DNA of 64,000 nucleotides from Ktedonobacter racemifer DSM 44963 (GCF_000178855.1 NZ_ADVG01000005.1:62001-126000); one strand, 5' to 3'; positions 54,034 through 63,106 are shown, counted from the first letter of the stretch. Notes: generated from the letters alone by a model not told the origin. Numbers and translations: made by a program.

Positions 54034-55293
54034 TCATGGTTTCGGAGAAACGGACAAGTCACAGGGAAGAGTAAGCGTCATTATCATCTGCGTCATCTTT
54101 TCCCCTTGTGTTTGCGCCGTCAGCGTTCCCTGGTGGGCCAGCGCGATCTGCTGAGCGATATAGAGTCCCAAGCCTAACCCCTGCGACTGCGCTCCTCTCG
54201 CAAATGGTTGGAACAAGGATCGGATCTGCTCTGTTGACATGGGTTGTCCCTGGTTTGTGATGGTGATCACGGCCCAAAGACCATCAGTGCGCTGCTCCTG
54301 GGTGATCTTGAACCGAATCGGGGTGTTCGGTTTCGCATGCGTGGTCGCATTGGAAAGCAAATTTTCAATCACTTGTTGCACACGATCAGGGTCTACCGTG
54401 GCCAAGAAGCTCGCAGGAGCTTGAACCCGAATAGGATGCTCTGACGTGTTCCAGATGGGGATCACATCTTCGATGATCTGGACCAGATCGACTGGCTGGC
54501 GATGGAGGGCAAACACCCCTTGCTTGAGGCGCTCCACATCCATCAGGTCGGACACCAGGCGATTCAAACGCAAGGTGGTCTGATCGATCACTTCTAGCTC
54601 ACGGGCAAGCGTCTCCTGCCCCTCTCTCCGGGCACGCCGCCTCAGGAGATCGAGTCGTCCTTTGAGGGGAGTCAGATAATTGTGCAGATCATGGGCCATG
54701 ATGGTCATTAACTTTTCCGCCTCCATCCGACGAGCGTGATCGGCAACCTCATTGGCGTAGTCCTCGCTGAGTTCCGCTCGCTGAATGACCATTCCCACCC
54801 AGTTGGCAACGGATTCCAGCGCACGCAGATCTGGTTCCTGGAAGGCATGGGGCGCGCTGGAGGAGACGAGCAACACGCCTCGACGTTCTGTCCCTACAGA
54901 AAGCGGGACGGTAATCTCTGATTTGATTCCCAACGATTCTTTCATTCCAGCTAGTTCGTGGGGATCATGCTGTGCCTGGCCCGTCAGGTACGGCTGCCCA
55001 GTTTGATAGACGTCTACGGCGCGCCCGCCTTGCTCTAAGGGAATACGATCAAGCCCAATCGCCTTTTCGTGGATGCCCATCGGCGTGACACTGGTTCCGA
55101 AGGCGATTAAGCTCTGGCTCCCGGGATCATAGAGGAACACATCGACCTTTTCCGCGTTGAATGTCTGGGCGATGAGTTGTGCGGTTTGATATATGACTTC
55201 ATTTACCTCCATAGCTGGCATGGCAAGTAATTGCTGTAACAGTTGGAACAGCACGTCGGACCTGGATTGTTCGGGGAAGGGAGTTGATGACAT
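54034..55293 (-). CDS. GAF-domain sensor histidine kinase
   Basis: ATG 55293 starts a 419-residue soluble protein. A GAF domain spans about 20-175 (IAQTFNAEKVDVFLYDPGSQ, GIKSEITVPLSVGTERRGVL). HisKA has the phospho-acceptor His in MTIMAHDLHNYLTPLKGRLD. The ATPase domain has N box VIENLLSNATTHAK and a G2-type loop SQGLGLGLYIAQQIALAH. The G1 box appears reduced to TNQGQPMSTEQ, without the usual DxGxG, so ATP binding may be altered. No response regulator is adjacent. Confidence 0.85.
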   Translation of the reverse strand: MSSTPFPEQSRSDVLFQLLQQLLAMPAMEVNEVIYQTAQLIAQTFNAEKVDVFLYDPGSQSLIAFGTSVTPMGIHEKAIGLDRIPLEQGGRAVDVYQTGQPYLTGQAQHDPHELAGMKESLGIKSEITVPLSVGTERRGVLLVSSSAPHAFQEPDLRALESVANWVGMVIQRAELSEDYANEVADHARRMEAEKLMTIMAHDLHNYLTPLKGRLDLLRRRARREGQETLARELEVIDQTTLRLNRLVSDLMDVERLKQGVFALHRQPVDLVQIIEDVIPIWNTSEHPIRVQAPASFLATVDPDRVQQVIENLLSNATTHAKPNTPIRFKITQEQRTDGLWAVITITNQGQPMSTEQIRSLFQPFARGAQSQGLGLGLYIAQQIALAHQGTLTAQTQGEKMTQMIMTLTLPCDLSVSPKP

Positions 55294-55532
55294 GGCAACC
55301 TCTCCAGAGAATATTTCGCTGGTAATAAGATACTCTCTCCCTCAATCTCACTCTTTCTCCAGGCCTCTGTCGTCTTGCTTCAGTTTGTGGCCCAGCGTAA
55401 ACGTAAGGTAAAAATCGGAGATATATCTGTTGAAATGGTGTCTGCTGAGGAGTTGATTATGCGAACACAGCTGACTTGCAGGAAATTTTATAGATGAGAT
55501 AGCGGCCGAGGAACCTTATAATCTAAGAAGAA

Positions 55533-56294
55533 GTGAGAAGCATTTTTTGTTGCGCCTCAATATGTTGGGAGACTTCTCTCACGATATTTAGGAAGTTCTC
55601 GATGAAAGACGAGGGATGCTCTCGTTTCGGGGCGAATTGCCCGCCCAGAGGGCAAAAGCTGCTCACTTCGTGGATCTGGCTCACTCTTGATACTGCTCTG
55701 GAGATCGGGAAAGGGTGGGTTACCCACGTGCAGGAGGAGAGGATCAGGGACGTGGTGGTGTGCTGGCGCGCATGGGACTGGCGCTCTGGGCGTGTAACGA
55801 ACAGCCTGGCGCCACCAGGATGGCATTGTTCGATCGAAACATTCTCTCTCGTTCCGCTTCTCGAACAACTCCGCGCACAGCAGATCTCCCTGCATGATCT
55901 TCAGTGGTGCCAATTTGAGGAGGTCGTTGCTGAGTTGTTGGACAAGGATGGATTTGAAGTTCAATTGGGACGCGGCTCAAAACATAATGGGGTTGATATC
56001 ATCGCAATCAAAGCTGACCCCATTCACTGTGAGTTTATGTCTATTTGGCAAGCCAAAAAGCATGAAAGACACAATAAAGTTGAAGTTGGCGTCATTAAAG
56101 AATTGGCGTACACCCGTGATCAGCTCAAAGCCACGAAAGGAGTTATTGTAACGACAACGTCTCTTACGAGAGGCGCGATGACCCTCATTGAACAGGAACG
56201 CCATCGTCTCCATAAAGTAGATGGCAACGATCTCTTCACCTGGATACAAAAGACACGTTACCAAATTAACCGCAACCGCCTGCCTGATGCATAA
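55533..56294 (+). CDS. Mrr-like restriction endonuclease domain protein, N-terminus doubtful
   Basis: The last 145 residues form a PD-(D/E)xK nuclease of the Mrr_cat type. A helix WCQFEEVVAELLDKDGFEVQ comes first, then the catalytic Asp in SKHNGVDIIAIKADP and QAKK in FMSIWQAKKHERHNKVEVG. Then VIKELAYTRDQLKATKGVIV and TTSLTRGAM complete the fold. The Cys/Trp-rich first 100 residues look non-native, and an IS21-like end word lies under them at 55648-55670. The true start was therefore probably lost or lies near 55850. Such nucleases cut modified or foreign DNA. No methylase is nearby. Confidence 0.6.
   Translation: MRSIFCCASICWETSLTIFRKFSMKDEGCSRFGANCPPRGQKLLTSWIWLTLDTALEIGKGWVTHVQEERIRDVVVCWRAWDWRSGRVTNSLAPPGWHCSIETFSLVPLLEQLRAQQISLHDLQWCQFEEVVAELLDKDGFEVQLGRGSKHNGVDIIAIKADPIHCEFMSIWQAKKHERHNKVEVGVIKELAYTRDQLKATKGVIVTTTSLTRGAMTLIEQERHRLHKVDGNDLFTWIQKTRYQINRNRLPDA
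55648..55670. repeat. IS21-like end word, degenerate
   Basis: GAGGGCAAAAGCTGCTCACT followed by TCG matches the inner part of the right end at 30661-30683 (GGAGGGCAAAACCTGCTCAC). Confidence 0.4.
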
Positions 56295-56653
56295 CGACGC
56301 GGTTAAATTCGTATCATAAAGAATATGCTTGTTTTTCTGATGGTTCTTATTGCTCAAGCTCAAATAGAAAATACACTCCAACTCTTTGAAGCGCTCAAAG
56401 CTGTGCCTGATCCGTTATTTGACGATGAATAGTGGGCGCTCTATTCTTTGCGCAAAATTGAATTGCGAGGCCCGAGGGCCCAGGAGGGCAGAAATACTCG
56501 GCATTGCGGCCCGCTGGGCAAGCACCTGGCAATCGCCTTACGAATCGTCTTCTGGCCGTCAGAGATCACCCCTCGGATCGGTACGGGGAGTGCTTCTTTG
56601 ACTTCATGCAGTAAAGCAGAGAGGTCTCTTTGCGTACTGCTGAGCAGGGGAAC
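56295..56653. other. Spacer between nuclease and SDR genes
   Basis: I see no supported gene in either strand. The two coding regions converge here. No clear hairpin terminator was found. Confidence 0.4.
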
Positions 56654-57514
56654 CTACACGTTCACCAGCTTTGCGCTCTGCTCCCACATTTGTCGCTGGA
56701 GCGACTCGTCATAGGAGATTGAGGCTGACCGCTTGGGAATGCTCTTCACAAAGTATTGGCCGGTGACGCCTTCCACCTGGGGTGAGGAGGCCAGGTAGAT
56801 CGATGTTTTCGCCCCCTCTTGCGGGCTCGTGCCAAAGCTCCCGATCCCCTTCACGAGAAGGCGAACAGCGGGCCCTACATCCCTCTGCCCGATATGCGTC
56901 GCCACGAAGCCAGGATGCAGGCAGTTGGCCGTCACCCCTGTTCCCTGCAGTCTGCGTGCTAGTTCATAGGTGAACAGCACCACAGCAAGCTTGGATTGCT
57001 CGTAGGCACGCATGGACCTGTGGTGTTCCGCCTGCAAATCATCCAGCTGAATATAGCCCGCTTCATGCGAATTAGAACTGACATTGACAATCCGTGCTGG
57101 CGCGCTGGCTTTGAGCACATTGAGCAGCAAATGGGTCAACAGGAAAGGTGCCAGATAGTTCACGGCGAACGTCATCTCCAATCCATCCATGGTTTCTCGC
57201 CGCCGTCCAGTGAAGGCCGCTCCCGCATTATTGATCAGCACATGCAGGTGCGTGTAGTGGTGCTGAAAGTTCTCGACGAGTTGTCGTATGGACTGTTGCG
57301 ATGACAGGTCTGCTTGCAGGAGATCAACCGTGTTATTCCTGCTTTTCGTGGTGATCTCGCTTCTGGCTTCCTCGCCTCTGGCACGGTCCCGGCAGACCAT
57401 GACGACGGTTGCACCCATCTGTGCCAGCGCCAGCGCGGTTGCTTTCCCGATACCTGAATTGGCGCCGGTCACCATGCAGATCTTCCCTTGCATACTGCTA
57501 TTCACTGTTGGCAT
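56654..57514 (-). CDS. Short-chain dehydrogenase/reductase (retinol-dehydrogenase-like)
   Basis: ATG 57514 follows AAAGGATCGCATC. The 286-residue protein has the NAD(P) motif CMVTGANSGIGKATALALAQ with a following CRDRARGEEA loop favouring NADP, the structural NNAG, the catalytic Ser in IVNVSSNSHEAG, and the Tyr/Lys pair in AYEQSKLAVVLF. It ends with the long C-terminal loop typical of retinol-dehydrogenase-like SDRs. It is cytoplasmic. The substrate is unknown. The upstream gene remnant (acyltransferase tail) overlaps its start by 13 bases on the same strand. Confidence 0.9.
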   Translation of the reverse strand: MPTVNSSMQGKICMVTGANSGIGKATALALAQMGATVVMVCRDRARGEEARSEITTKSRNNTVDLLQADLSSQQSIRQLVENFQHHYTHLHVLINNAGAAFTGRRRETMDGLEMTFAVNYLAPFLLTHLLLNVLKASAPARIVNVSSNSHEAGYIQLDDLQAEHHRSMRAYEQSKLAVVLFTYELARRLQGTGVTANCLHPGFVATHIGQRDVGPAVRLLVKGIGSFGTSPQEGAKTSIYLASSPQVEGVTGQYFVKSIPKRSASISYDESLQRQMWEQSAKLVNV

Positions 57515-57768
57515 GATGCGATCCTTTCATAGCTCTCTTTCATCCGCACCACCGGTGACGTGCTGGCCTGCTCTGCCATGATCTCCTGGTCAAGCAGCCC
57601 AAAACCGCTCTCAATCAGTTCTTTCAGCCGCGTAACGAAGCCTGCGACTGGCACGCCGTCGATGATATCGTGATTCAGACTGACGGTCAGACACCGATAC
57701 TTGCGGATGGCGCTGTCATGACCTTTCACCGTTTCAAATACTGATGCAGCGAAAAGAATGCCAGACAC
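57502..57768 (-). pseudogene. 2-oxoacid-dehydrogenase-type acyltransferase, C-terminal fragment
   Basis: The frame contains YRCLTVSLNHDIIDGVPVAG followed by FVTRLKELIESGFGLLD, the HxxxDG active-site motif and last helix of the E2/CAT-like acyltransferase fold. About 200 N-terminal residues are missing. The break at about 57768 coincides with the break of an oppositely oriented transporter gene. Its stop lies 13 bases inside the SDR gene. Confidence 0.6.
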
Positions 57769-57948
57769 TTGATAGACGCCGAGTCTGAGGTGATCTTCTC
57801 CTTCCTGGTCGCCTGGCTGTGGCGAGGCTCGGGCTTGAACCTGGTCCAGATCATCGGGGCGGCCATTGTGCTCGTGGGCATCATCCTGACCCAGACGGCC
57901 CGCGCCAATAAGGTTATTGACGCGGGCCTTGCATACCGAACTTCGCCG
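57769..57948 (+). pseudogene. EamA/DMT-type transporter, C-terminal fragment
   Basis: Starting at the junction near 57769 the plus strand reads AESEVIFSFLVAWLWRGSGL, then NLVQIIGAAIVLVGIILTQT and ARANK. This is the last two helices of an EamA-family drug/metabolite exporter. The eight preceding helices are missing. The frame then runs on into the convergent DUF4386 gene as non-coding text. Confidence 0.55.
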
Positions 57949-58635
57949 CTACCGTGCGACGGGCATTCTGTCACTGGCGGTCACGTTGAATCCCCTCGCG
58001 AAGAGCCAGATCGGCAGGAGGAGTTCGAACAGGCCTCCGGGAACGAGCCCGACCAGTCCCAGGCCAGCCACCGTGTCGATGAGGCCCAGCATGTCCAGCA
58101 CCGCTACCAGCAGCAACGCCACGTAGCCGATGAGACCGAGCACCGACAGCCCTCGGGGAACGAGCCTGGTCCTGAGCAGCATGTAGCTAAGCATCAAGCC
58201 GCCGACGGCGGTGTAAAGGTAGACGAGCATCAGTGTCCAGTGGCGCAACGCGACGAGAAGGGTGCCGAGCGTTTCACTATTCGCCCCGTTTGCGGTCGTT
58301 GTACTCAGGGTCACCAGCAAGAGCCCACCGAGACCAAAACCGACGACAGCTATGGCGAGTTCCGCAATCCTCATGCCCGCGTAGCCAAGAGCGAGCGCCG
58401 GATGCTGCTGTTTCAGGATCGGATACAGCGCGACTGTGATTCCGACGGTGGCGGTCCCTTCGATGAGCCCAATCAGCGTTGCTGCGATCATGAGCTGCGA
58501 GTGGTCGCTGACCTCGGCCAGGAAGTTGTGGGAGCCCAGGAGTGGTGTGATCAGCGCATTGCTGAGGATGAATGTCGCGGTCGAAATGAGAAACAGCGCT
58601 CCCACGAGCACGGCGGTTCTTCTGCTTGGGTTCAT
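57949..58635 (-). CDS. DUF4386 membrane protein
   Basis: ATG 58635 follows AAAGAGGAAGGC. The 228-residue protein has six to seven membrane helices and the DUF4386 pattern: SRRTAVLVGALFLISTATFI, a loop with Gly/His, LALGYAGMRIAELAIAVVGF and YTAVGGLMLSYMLLRTRLVP before RGLSVLGLIGYV. The family function is unknown. An earlier in-frame ATG at 58698, after GGAGGAGACACAC, would add a 21-residue leader (MKAIVSHTHGSPDVLERKEE plus G) copied from an MDR oxidoreductase start. A paralogue is at 62279. Confidence 0.8.
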   Translation of the reverse strand: MNPSRRTAVLVGALFLISTATFILSNALITPLLGSHNFLAEVSDHSQLMIAATLIGLIEGTATVGITVALYPILKQQHPALALGYAGMRIAELAIAVVGFGLGGLLLVTLSTTTANGANSETLGTLLVALRHWTLMLVYLYTAVGGLMLSYMLLRTRLVPRGLSVLGLIGYVALLLVAVLDMLGLIDTVAGLGLVGLVPGGLFELLLPIWLFARGFNVTASDRMPVAR

Positions 58636-58760
58636 GCCTTCCTCTTTTCGTTCAAGAACATCGGGTGAACCATGTGTGTGAGAAACAATCGCTTTCATGT
58701 GTGTCTCCTCCTTCATCATGCCTTTGGGTGAAGTGGTTTGTGTTTTCGTTTGTGTCATGC
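58636..58760 (-). promoter_or_regulatory. Recycled oxidoreductase 5' leader in front of DUF4386
   Basis: The minus strand encodes MTQTKTQTTSPKG and, from 58698, MKAIVSHTHGSPDVLERKEE. It parallels the 5' region of the MDR gene at 60120-60204 (MTQTDPKTPRADQFQ, MKAIVHTHYGSPDVLQLKEV). Both ATGs have ribosome sites, so a fused leader peptide could be made. Confidence 0.55.
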
Positions 58761-59142
58761 GTGTTCTCCTTCTTCACGTTCTGCTGCGATGTTTTCTTGA
58801 GACATCGCATACCTACTTTCTTCCATCAAACGCCTGTGGTGAGAGCGACCGCCTTCTGGACACCCGCCGCGATCGGGTCAGGTAGCAGCAAGAGGGAGCT
58901 CTCTGTCAACGCATCATCAGGGCTTTTGGCAAACCTCAAGTATGCCTGCCAAGACTGGGACAGGAAGCATTGATGTGCGCTCAAAACGAAGGCCAACACG
59001 CTCAGTCTTGATGGTCAAGGGTGAAGAATGCCCAACATGTGGCTTCTTCCATCGACGCCTTGTACATTGGTATTCTTTTGGAAGAAAGACAGGGAGGAGC
59101 AATGGTCAGCAACTCACGCGGAGAACGGTGGGCGCGTTCAAT
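58761..59142. other. Intergenic region, no gene seen
   Basis: Frames here lack ribosome sites and known motifs. The stretch contains the promoter side of the DUF4386 gene and the 3' flank of the MDR gene. Confidence 0.4.
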
Positions 59143-60120
59143 TTATGCCACTGTGATAACGACTTTTCCTTGGGCGTGTCCTTTTTCAAGATACCGGATA
59201 GCCTCAGCAGTCTCACGTAACGGGTAACGTCTATCGATCACCGGGAAGACTTTTCCAGCTTCAAGAAGCTCTTTCATGAAAACCAAATCCTTCTGGTTTG
59301 GTTTCGCCACCCCCATGGAACCCATTTTCTGTCTCCCAATCATTGAAATCAATGGCCCCAGGAGCATGGCTTGGAATAAATGAGCATTGGAACCTCCGAC
59401 CATGACATACATTCCCCTAGGGCTTAATGCACGCCTATACTCTAAAATCGAATGATATCCGTTCACGGCCAGAATCAGATCATACCGCTGCCCATTTTTG
59501 GTGAAATCTTCCTGGGTGTAATCAATGACCTGGTCTGCCCCAATCGAGTGCACCATGTCCACATTCCTCGTGCTGCACACGCCAGTCACTTCAGCCCCGA
59601 ACGATTTGGCAATCTGCACCGCAAACGTCCCCACACCACCACCCGCACCATGAATCAACACCTTTTGTCCTGGCTTTATCTGTCCTTTAGCGCGAAGACC
59701 CTGCAGGGCGGTGACGGCCGCGAGAGGGACAGCCGCTGCTTGCTCGAATGTCACATTGGCTGGTTTCAACGCCACTGCATCTTCACGAGCACACACATAC
59801 TCGGCAAAAGTGCCCCAACCACACGTAGTCAAATCCCCGAATATCTCATCACCTGGCTGAAGCTGCGTGACGTTCCTGCCAACCGCTTCCACTCGCCCCG
59901 CCATGGCAGCTCCGAGTATCTTGTTTTTTGGTTTGAGAAGCCCAAAGCCCATGAGGCGCATCAAGAACGGTTTCCCTCTCAGGAGATGCCAGTCAGCTGC
60001 ATTGACGGATGCCGCATGAACTTGTACCAGGACTTCATGGTCCTGGGGAGTAGGTCTTTCTACCTCTTTGAGCTGAAGAACATCCGGTGATCCGTAGTGT
60101 GTGTGTACAATTGCTTTCAT
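59143..60120 (-). CDS. NAD(P)-dependent MDR oxidoreductase (zinc-free alcohol/quinone type)
   Basis: ATG 60120 lies six bases after GTGGAG. A 28-codon in-frame extension to 60204 (MTQTDPKTPRADQFQGDREA) also exists and recurs elsewhere. From 60120 the 325-residue protein has the GroES-like half (MKAIVHTHYGSPDVLQLKEV, EVLVQVHAASVNAADWHLLR) and the Rossmann motif KVLIHGAGGGVGTFAVQIAK. VIDYTQEDF and VGGSNAHLFQ follow. Typical zinc Cys residues are absent. It probably reduces quinones or enals with NAD(P)H. Confidence 0.88.
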   Translation of the reverse strand: MKAIVHTHYGSPDVLQLKEVERPTPQDHEVLVQVHAASVNAADWHLLRGKPFLMRLMGFGLLKPKNKILGAAMAGRVEAVGRNVTQLQPGDEIFGDLTTCGWGTFAEYVCAREDAVALKPANVTFEQAAAVPLAAVTALQGLRAKGQIKPGQKVLIHGAGGGVGTFAVQIAKSFGAEVTGVCSTRNVDMVHSIGADQVIDYTQEDFTKNGQRYDLILAVNGYHSILEYRRALSPRGMYVMVGGSNAHLFQAMLLGPLISMIGRQKMGSMGVAKPNQKDLVFMKELLEAGKVFPVIDRRYPLRETAEAIRYLEKGHAQGKVVITVA

Positions 60121-60147
60121 GGTGGCTCCACTCGCGACCTGAAACGC

Positions 60148-60289
60148 TTCACGGTCTCCTTGAAACTGGTCTGCTCGTGGGGTCTTTGGATCGGTCTGTG
60201 TCATAACTATGCTGCTCTTTCTACTGCTGCCAGGTCACTTTTCCTGTCCAGCAGCATTTCCAATACGACGTGAGTATTCGGCGAGAAGG
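60148..60289 (-). promoter_or_regulatory. Duplicated upstream/leader region, copy at MDR gene
   Basis: About 140 bases covering the start of the MTQTDPK leader and its upstream DNA recur at 63724-63865 at roughly 85 percent identity by eye. Shared words include TGAAACTGGTCTGCTCGTGG and ACTTTTCCTGTCCAGCA. The region probably contains the promoter. Confidence 0.6.
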
Positions 60290-60379
60290 CTCACTAAAGG
60301 TACGTCGATGCCTACCACGAACCCTCAGCCCGGGATGCCCGCCGACTCATACTCTCGTTCTTTGAACGCCATCTCCAGC

Positions 60380-60708
60380 TCACAAACTCAACCGAAAAGG
60401 TGGGTACTGGTCGGTGACCAGGACGAGTGCGTAGGCAGCGACCCGGCTATTCCAACGGATGACGCCCTCCACGAAATCGAACATCCTCCTGGGATAGTGC
60501 CCAGTGAACAGGATGGCGAACCAGGCGATAATCACCACCACGACCAGCGCAATGTTCAGGAAGAACAGCATCACGTAGTGAGGGATAGCTAGGAACCACT
60601 TCACCAGAGGAAGCCACCTGTTGAGCTCGCGCTCCGCGTCGGGGTAAGCATAGTCCAGATGCACGGACTGGTGATCGGTGGTGGAGGGGTACCGATCGTC
60701 CATCAGGG
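60380..60708 (-). pseudogene. DUF4389 protein, C-terminal part
   Basis: Reads ALMDDRYPSTTDHQSVHLDY, RWLPLVKWFLAIPHYVMLFF and FTGHYPRRMFDFVEGVIRWN, ending YPPFRLSL. These are the later helices of a DUF4389 membrane protein. The N-terminal part lies at 61905-62203 beyond the IS630 insertion. Confidence 0.75.
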
Positions 60709-60711
60709 CTA

Positions 60712-61901
60712 GTAGTCAGTCCAGTTTGTTATTGATGGCAGGATAGAGATCATGGAGCGTGTCCCGAGCATCGTTGCAGGTAAACCGCCACGAAATGGTA
60801 CAACGCAGAGCATTGCGCTCTGCCTGCAATGTCGCGATGCGCTGGCGCAACTCCGTCAGACTTCGCACTCGACGCGAGAGGCAGCCACGAGCAAAGATAC
60901 CGATCTCAATTTCTGCCATGTTGAGCCAACTTCCATGTTTGGGCGTGTAATGAAACTCCACCCGCTGCAAAATGCGCCTGGCCTCTGCGGGCTCAAAGGC
61001 TTCGTAGAGAGCCGCTGCGGTATGGGTATTAAGATTATCCTGCACGAGGCGAATGTACTCGGCGTGCGGATAGACCTCATCGACCAACCATCGGATGCAG
61101 TGCGCATAATCAATCTTCGTCCGCCGCTGGGTCATCTCGACGTGACGCCAGCCCGCAAGCGGCTCGACAAAGAAAAACAAATTGGCGGTGCCCAAACGCT
61201 CATACTCATAATCGATGCGTTCAACGTGCCCTGGTTCCATCGGCAGAGGAGGCCGCACGTCGGCCTCTGGGGCCACCAGTTTCTCGTCAAAACAAACGGT
61301 TGGATAGCGTGGATCGTAGTCTTCCTCGTACAGATCGAGGACGTCTTCCATGGCCGCGACAAACTCGGCTCCTACCGTTGGAATGCACCAGTGCTCGTGT
61401 TGCCAGGGTTTGAGTTCGTTTTTTTCAGGAGCTGGCGAATGGTTTCTGGCGAGATCGATTCGACAAAGCCCAGTTCAACGACTTTGCCTGCCAGCAAGCG
61501 CAGCGTCCAATGGTCATGTCCATCAGGAACTGGACTGCACGCAATGGCAATCAAATGGGCGGCTTGTCCTCCCGTGAGTGCCTGCCGATGGCGCTGCTGC
61601 CGCTTGTCGTGCAGAACCGCTTCGAGTCCTCCTTGTAGGTACAACTGTCGAACACGAATGGAGGTATTGCGGCTGATATCGAAGGCGTCACAGATCTGTT
61701 GGTCGGTCCAGCCTTCAGCAGCTTTGAGCAAGACGCGTGCCCGGGTAAACGTGCGAGCATTGGCTTTGCCTGCATGGATGAAGGTTTGCAGCGAGGCGCG
61801 ATCGGATTCGGACAACGCGACGGGAATGGGATGCTTCATGGCGGGCTCCTTGCTTTTCCATCAGTATCTCACTCCTGTCAATTCCAATTTGGACTAATCA
61901 C
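60712..61901. mobile_element. IS630-family element splitting the DUF4389 gene
   Basis: The ends TAGTCAGTCCAGTTTGTTAT (about 60713) and TGATTAGTCCAAATTGGAAT (inverse, ending about 61900) are imperfect inverted repeats. CTAG lies at both edges (60709-60712 and 61901-61904), so the TA target was duplicated. Excision rejoins LQRLSNRVGAYLALMDDR exactly. Confidence 0.8.
60716..61839 (-). CDS. IS630-family transposase, probably made by -1 frameshifting
   Basis: ATG 61839 starts SESDRASLQTFIHAGKANAR with helix-turn-helix WTDQQICDAFDISRNTSIRV. The A7 run at 61419-61425 (plus-strand T7) allows a -1 shift from LLKKTNSN into LLKKNELKPWQHEHWCIPTV. The DDE half follows: TVCFDEKLVAPEADVRPP, YIRLVQDNLNTHTAAALYEA and GSWLNMAEIEIGIFARGCL. 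Frameshifting on such A-runs is common in this family. The phase is not the ideal X-XXY-YYZ, so a mutation is also possible. Confidence 0.75.
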
Positions 61902-61904
61902 TAG

Positions 61905-62203
61905 GTAAGCACCCACCCGGTTGCTCAACCGCTGCAGTTCGAGGTTCCAGTCGAATTACCAGCTGGGTACTTCCGCCGAAACACGATCATCAGCAGGGGA
62001 CCGAAGAACAGCAGACCGCCAGCACTGGCCGCGACCGCTGCAGTGCTACCGTTCGACGTCCATTGCCAGGTTGCCCCGGCCACGGCCCCCAGCACGATCG
62101 CGATAGAGATGACTATGAAGATGCGGAAGAATGTGGTCAGCCGGCCAAGCGGTCGATCTGGGTAGTCGACCGAGAACTGGACGGGATACATCGCCTGTTC
62201 CAT
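61905..62203 (-). pseudogene. DUF4389 protein, N-terminal part
   Basis: ATG 62203 follows GAGGAGCAATT. MEQAMYPVQFSVDYPDRPLG, then RLTTFFRIFIVISIAIVLGA and LLFFGPLLMIVFRRKYP match the DUF4389 start. Near 61962 a one-base change plus a TAA breaks the RWWFDWNLEL stretch, which is readable in the next frame as FDWNLELQRLSNRVGAYL. The gene was thus damaged by more than the IS630 insertion. Confidence 0.7.
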
Positions 62204-62278
62204 AATTGCTCCTCCTTCGTGCCCTCACTTCCAGCGAGTGGCATTATTTCACGTTGGGATTTACACTCTGGCTCCTCG

Positions 62279-62986
62279 TCACATCGACCGAGTGATGGGT
62301 GAGGGCTTAAAGCCTTTGACGACCAGCCAGACGCCCAGGGAAAACTCCCATAGCGCGATCGGGAGTGCGAACAGCCCTGCCAGAGGGGCATGCTGCCCGA
62401 TGAGACCGAACAGCACGGCGAGGTCGCTAGCAACCAGAAGGGGCGCTCCGATGAGTCCGAGCAGGGGAAGAACCCGCGGCACCAAGCGCGACTGGTACAA
62501 CAGGGAGCCCAGCAACAAGGCGTTCACGGCAGGAATGAAGCTTTGGCTGAGGAGGAAAATCCGGTCATACAGGGCGACCAGCGCATGGCCGGTGACCAAA
62601 GCATCTGCTCCGGCTCCGGCCTGCCGCAAGGTCACGACCGCCAGGAGGCACGCGACGCCAGCGAGGATGGCGCCGCCTTCCAGGACTCGCGTGCCGACGA
62701 AGCCCATCGCGACCCCTTCGTTCTGCCTCTTGACCACTGGGTACAGCGCGACGGCGGTGCCGATGCCGGCGAGGGCCACGATCATCTCCAGGATGGCGCC
62801 GAAAATAACGCCAGTATCCGGGCCAGGCCCGACGATGTACTTCGGATCATGCACCGGAACGTAGAGAAAGAGGGTCGGGATCGAGACAAAGCTGAGCAGG
62901 TAGAGCGCGCCCGCGACAAGTGCGGTCTTCCTCAGTGAGTCCATCGGGACTCGTTTCGTTGCTGTGGTTTGGTCGGTGATGATCAT
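62279..62986 (-). CDS. DUF4386 membrane protein, second paralogue
   Basis: ATG 62986 follows AAGGAGAACGAC. The 235-residue protein starts MIITDQTTATKRVPMDSLRK and has about seven membrane helices: TALVAGALYLLSFVSIPTLF, a TGVIFGAILEMIVALAGIGT helix, GFVGTRVLEGGAILAGVACL and LLGSLLYQSRLVPRVLPLLG. This is the same family as 57949-58635 and the same orientation. The function is unknown. The ThrThr-rich start could be an in-frame addition before the core at MDSLRK. Confidence 0.82.
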   Translation of the reverse strand: MIITDQTTATKRVPMDSLRKTALVAGALYLLSFVSIPTLFLYVPVHDPKYIVGPGPDTGVIFGAILEMIVALAGIGTAVALYPVVKRQNEGVAMGFVGTRVLEGGAILAGVACLLAVVTLRQAGAGADALVTGHALVALYDRIFLLSQSFIPAVNALLLGSLLYQSRLVPRVLPLLGLIGAPLLVASDLAVLFGLIGQHAPLAGLFALPIALWEFSLGVWLVVKGFKPSPITRSM

Positions 62987-63106
62987 GTCGTTCTCCTTGT
63001 GTGGATTGGTGAGCGCCTATCGAGTGCTCCATCAGTGCCCTCCGCCGAGCAGGCCACCCGCTGGCAGCGGGTGGGGCAACCACTGCCGCCTCGGCATCGA
63101 GGCTGG

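Noticed and set aside
57769..58668. A 299-codon plus-strand frame
   Set aside because: Only the first 60 codons look like a transporter tail. The rest is antisense to the DUF4386 gene, with acidic/Gln-rich text typical of a shadow frame.
60752..61897. A 381-codon plus-strand frame
   Set aside because: It is complementary to the two-frame IS630 transposase inside a bounded element.
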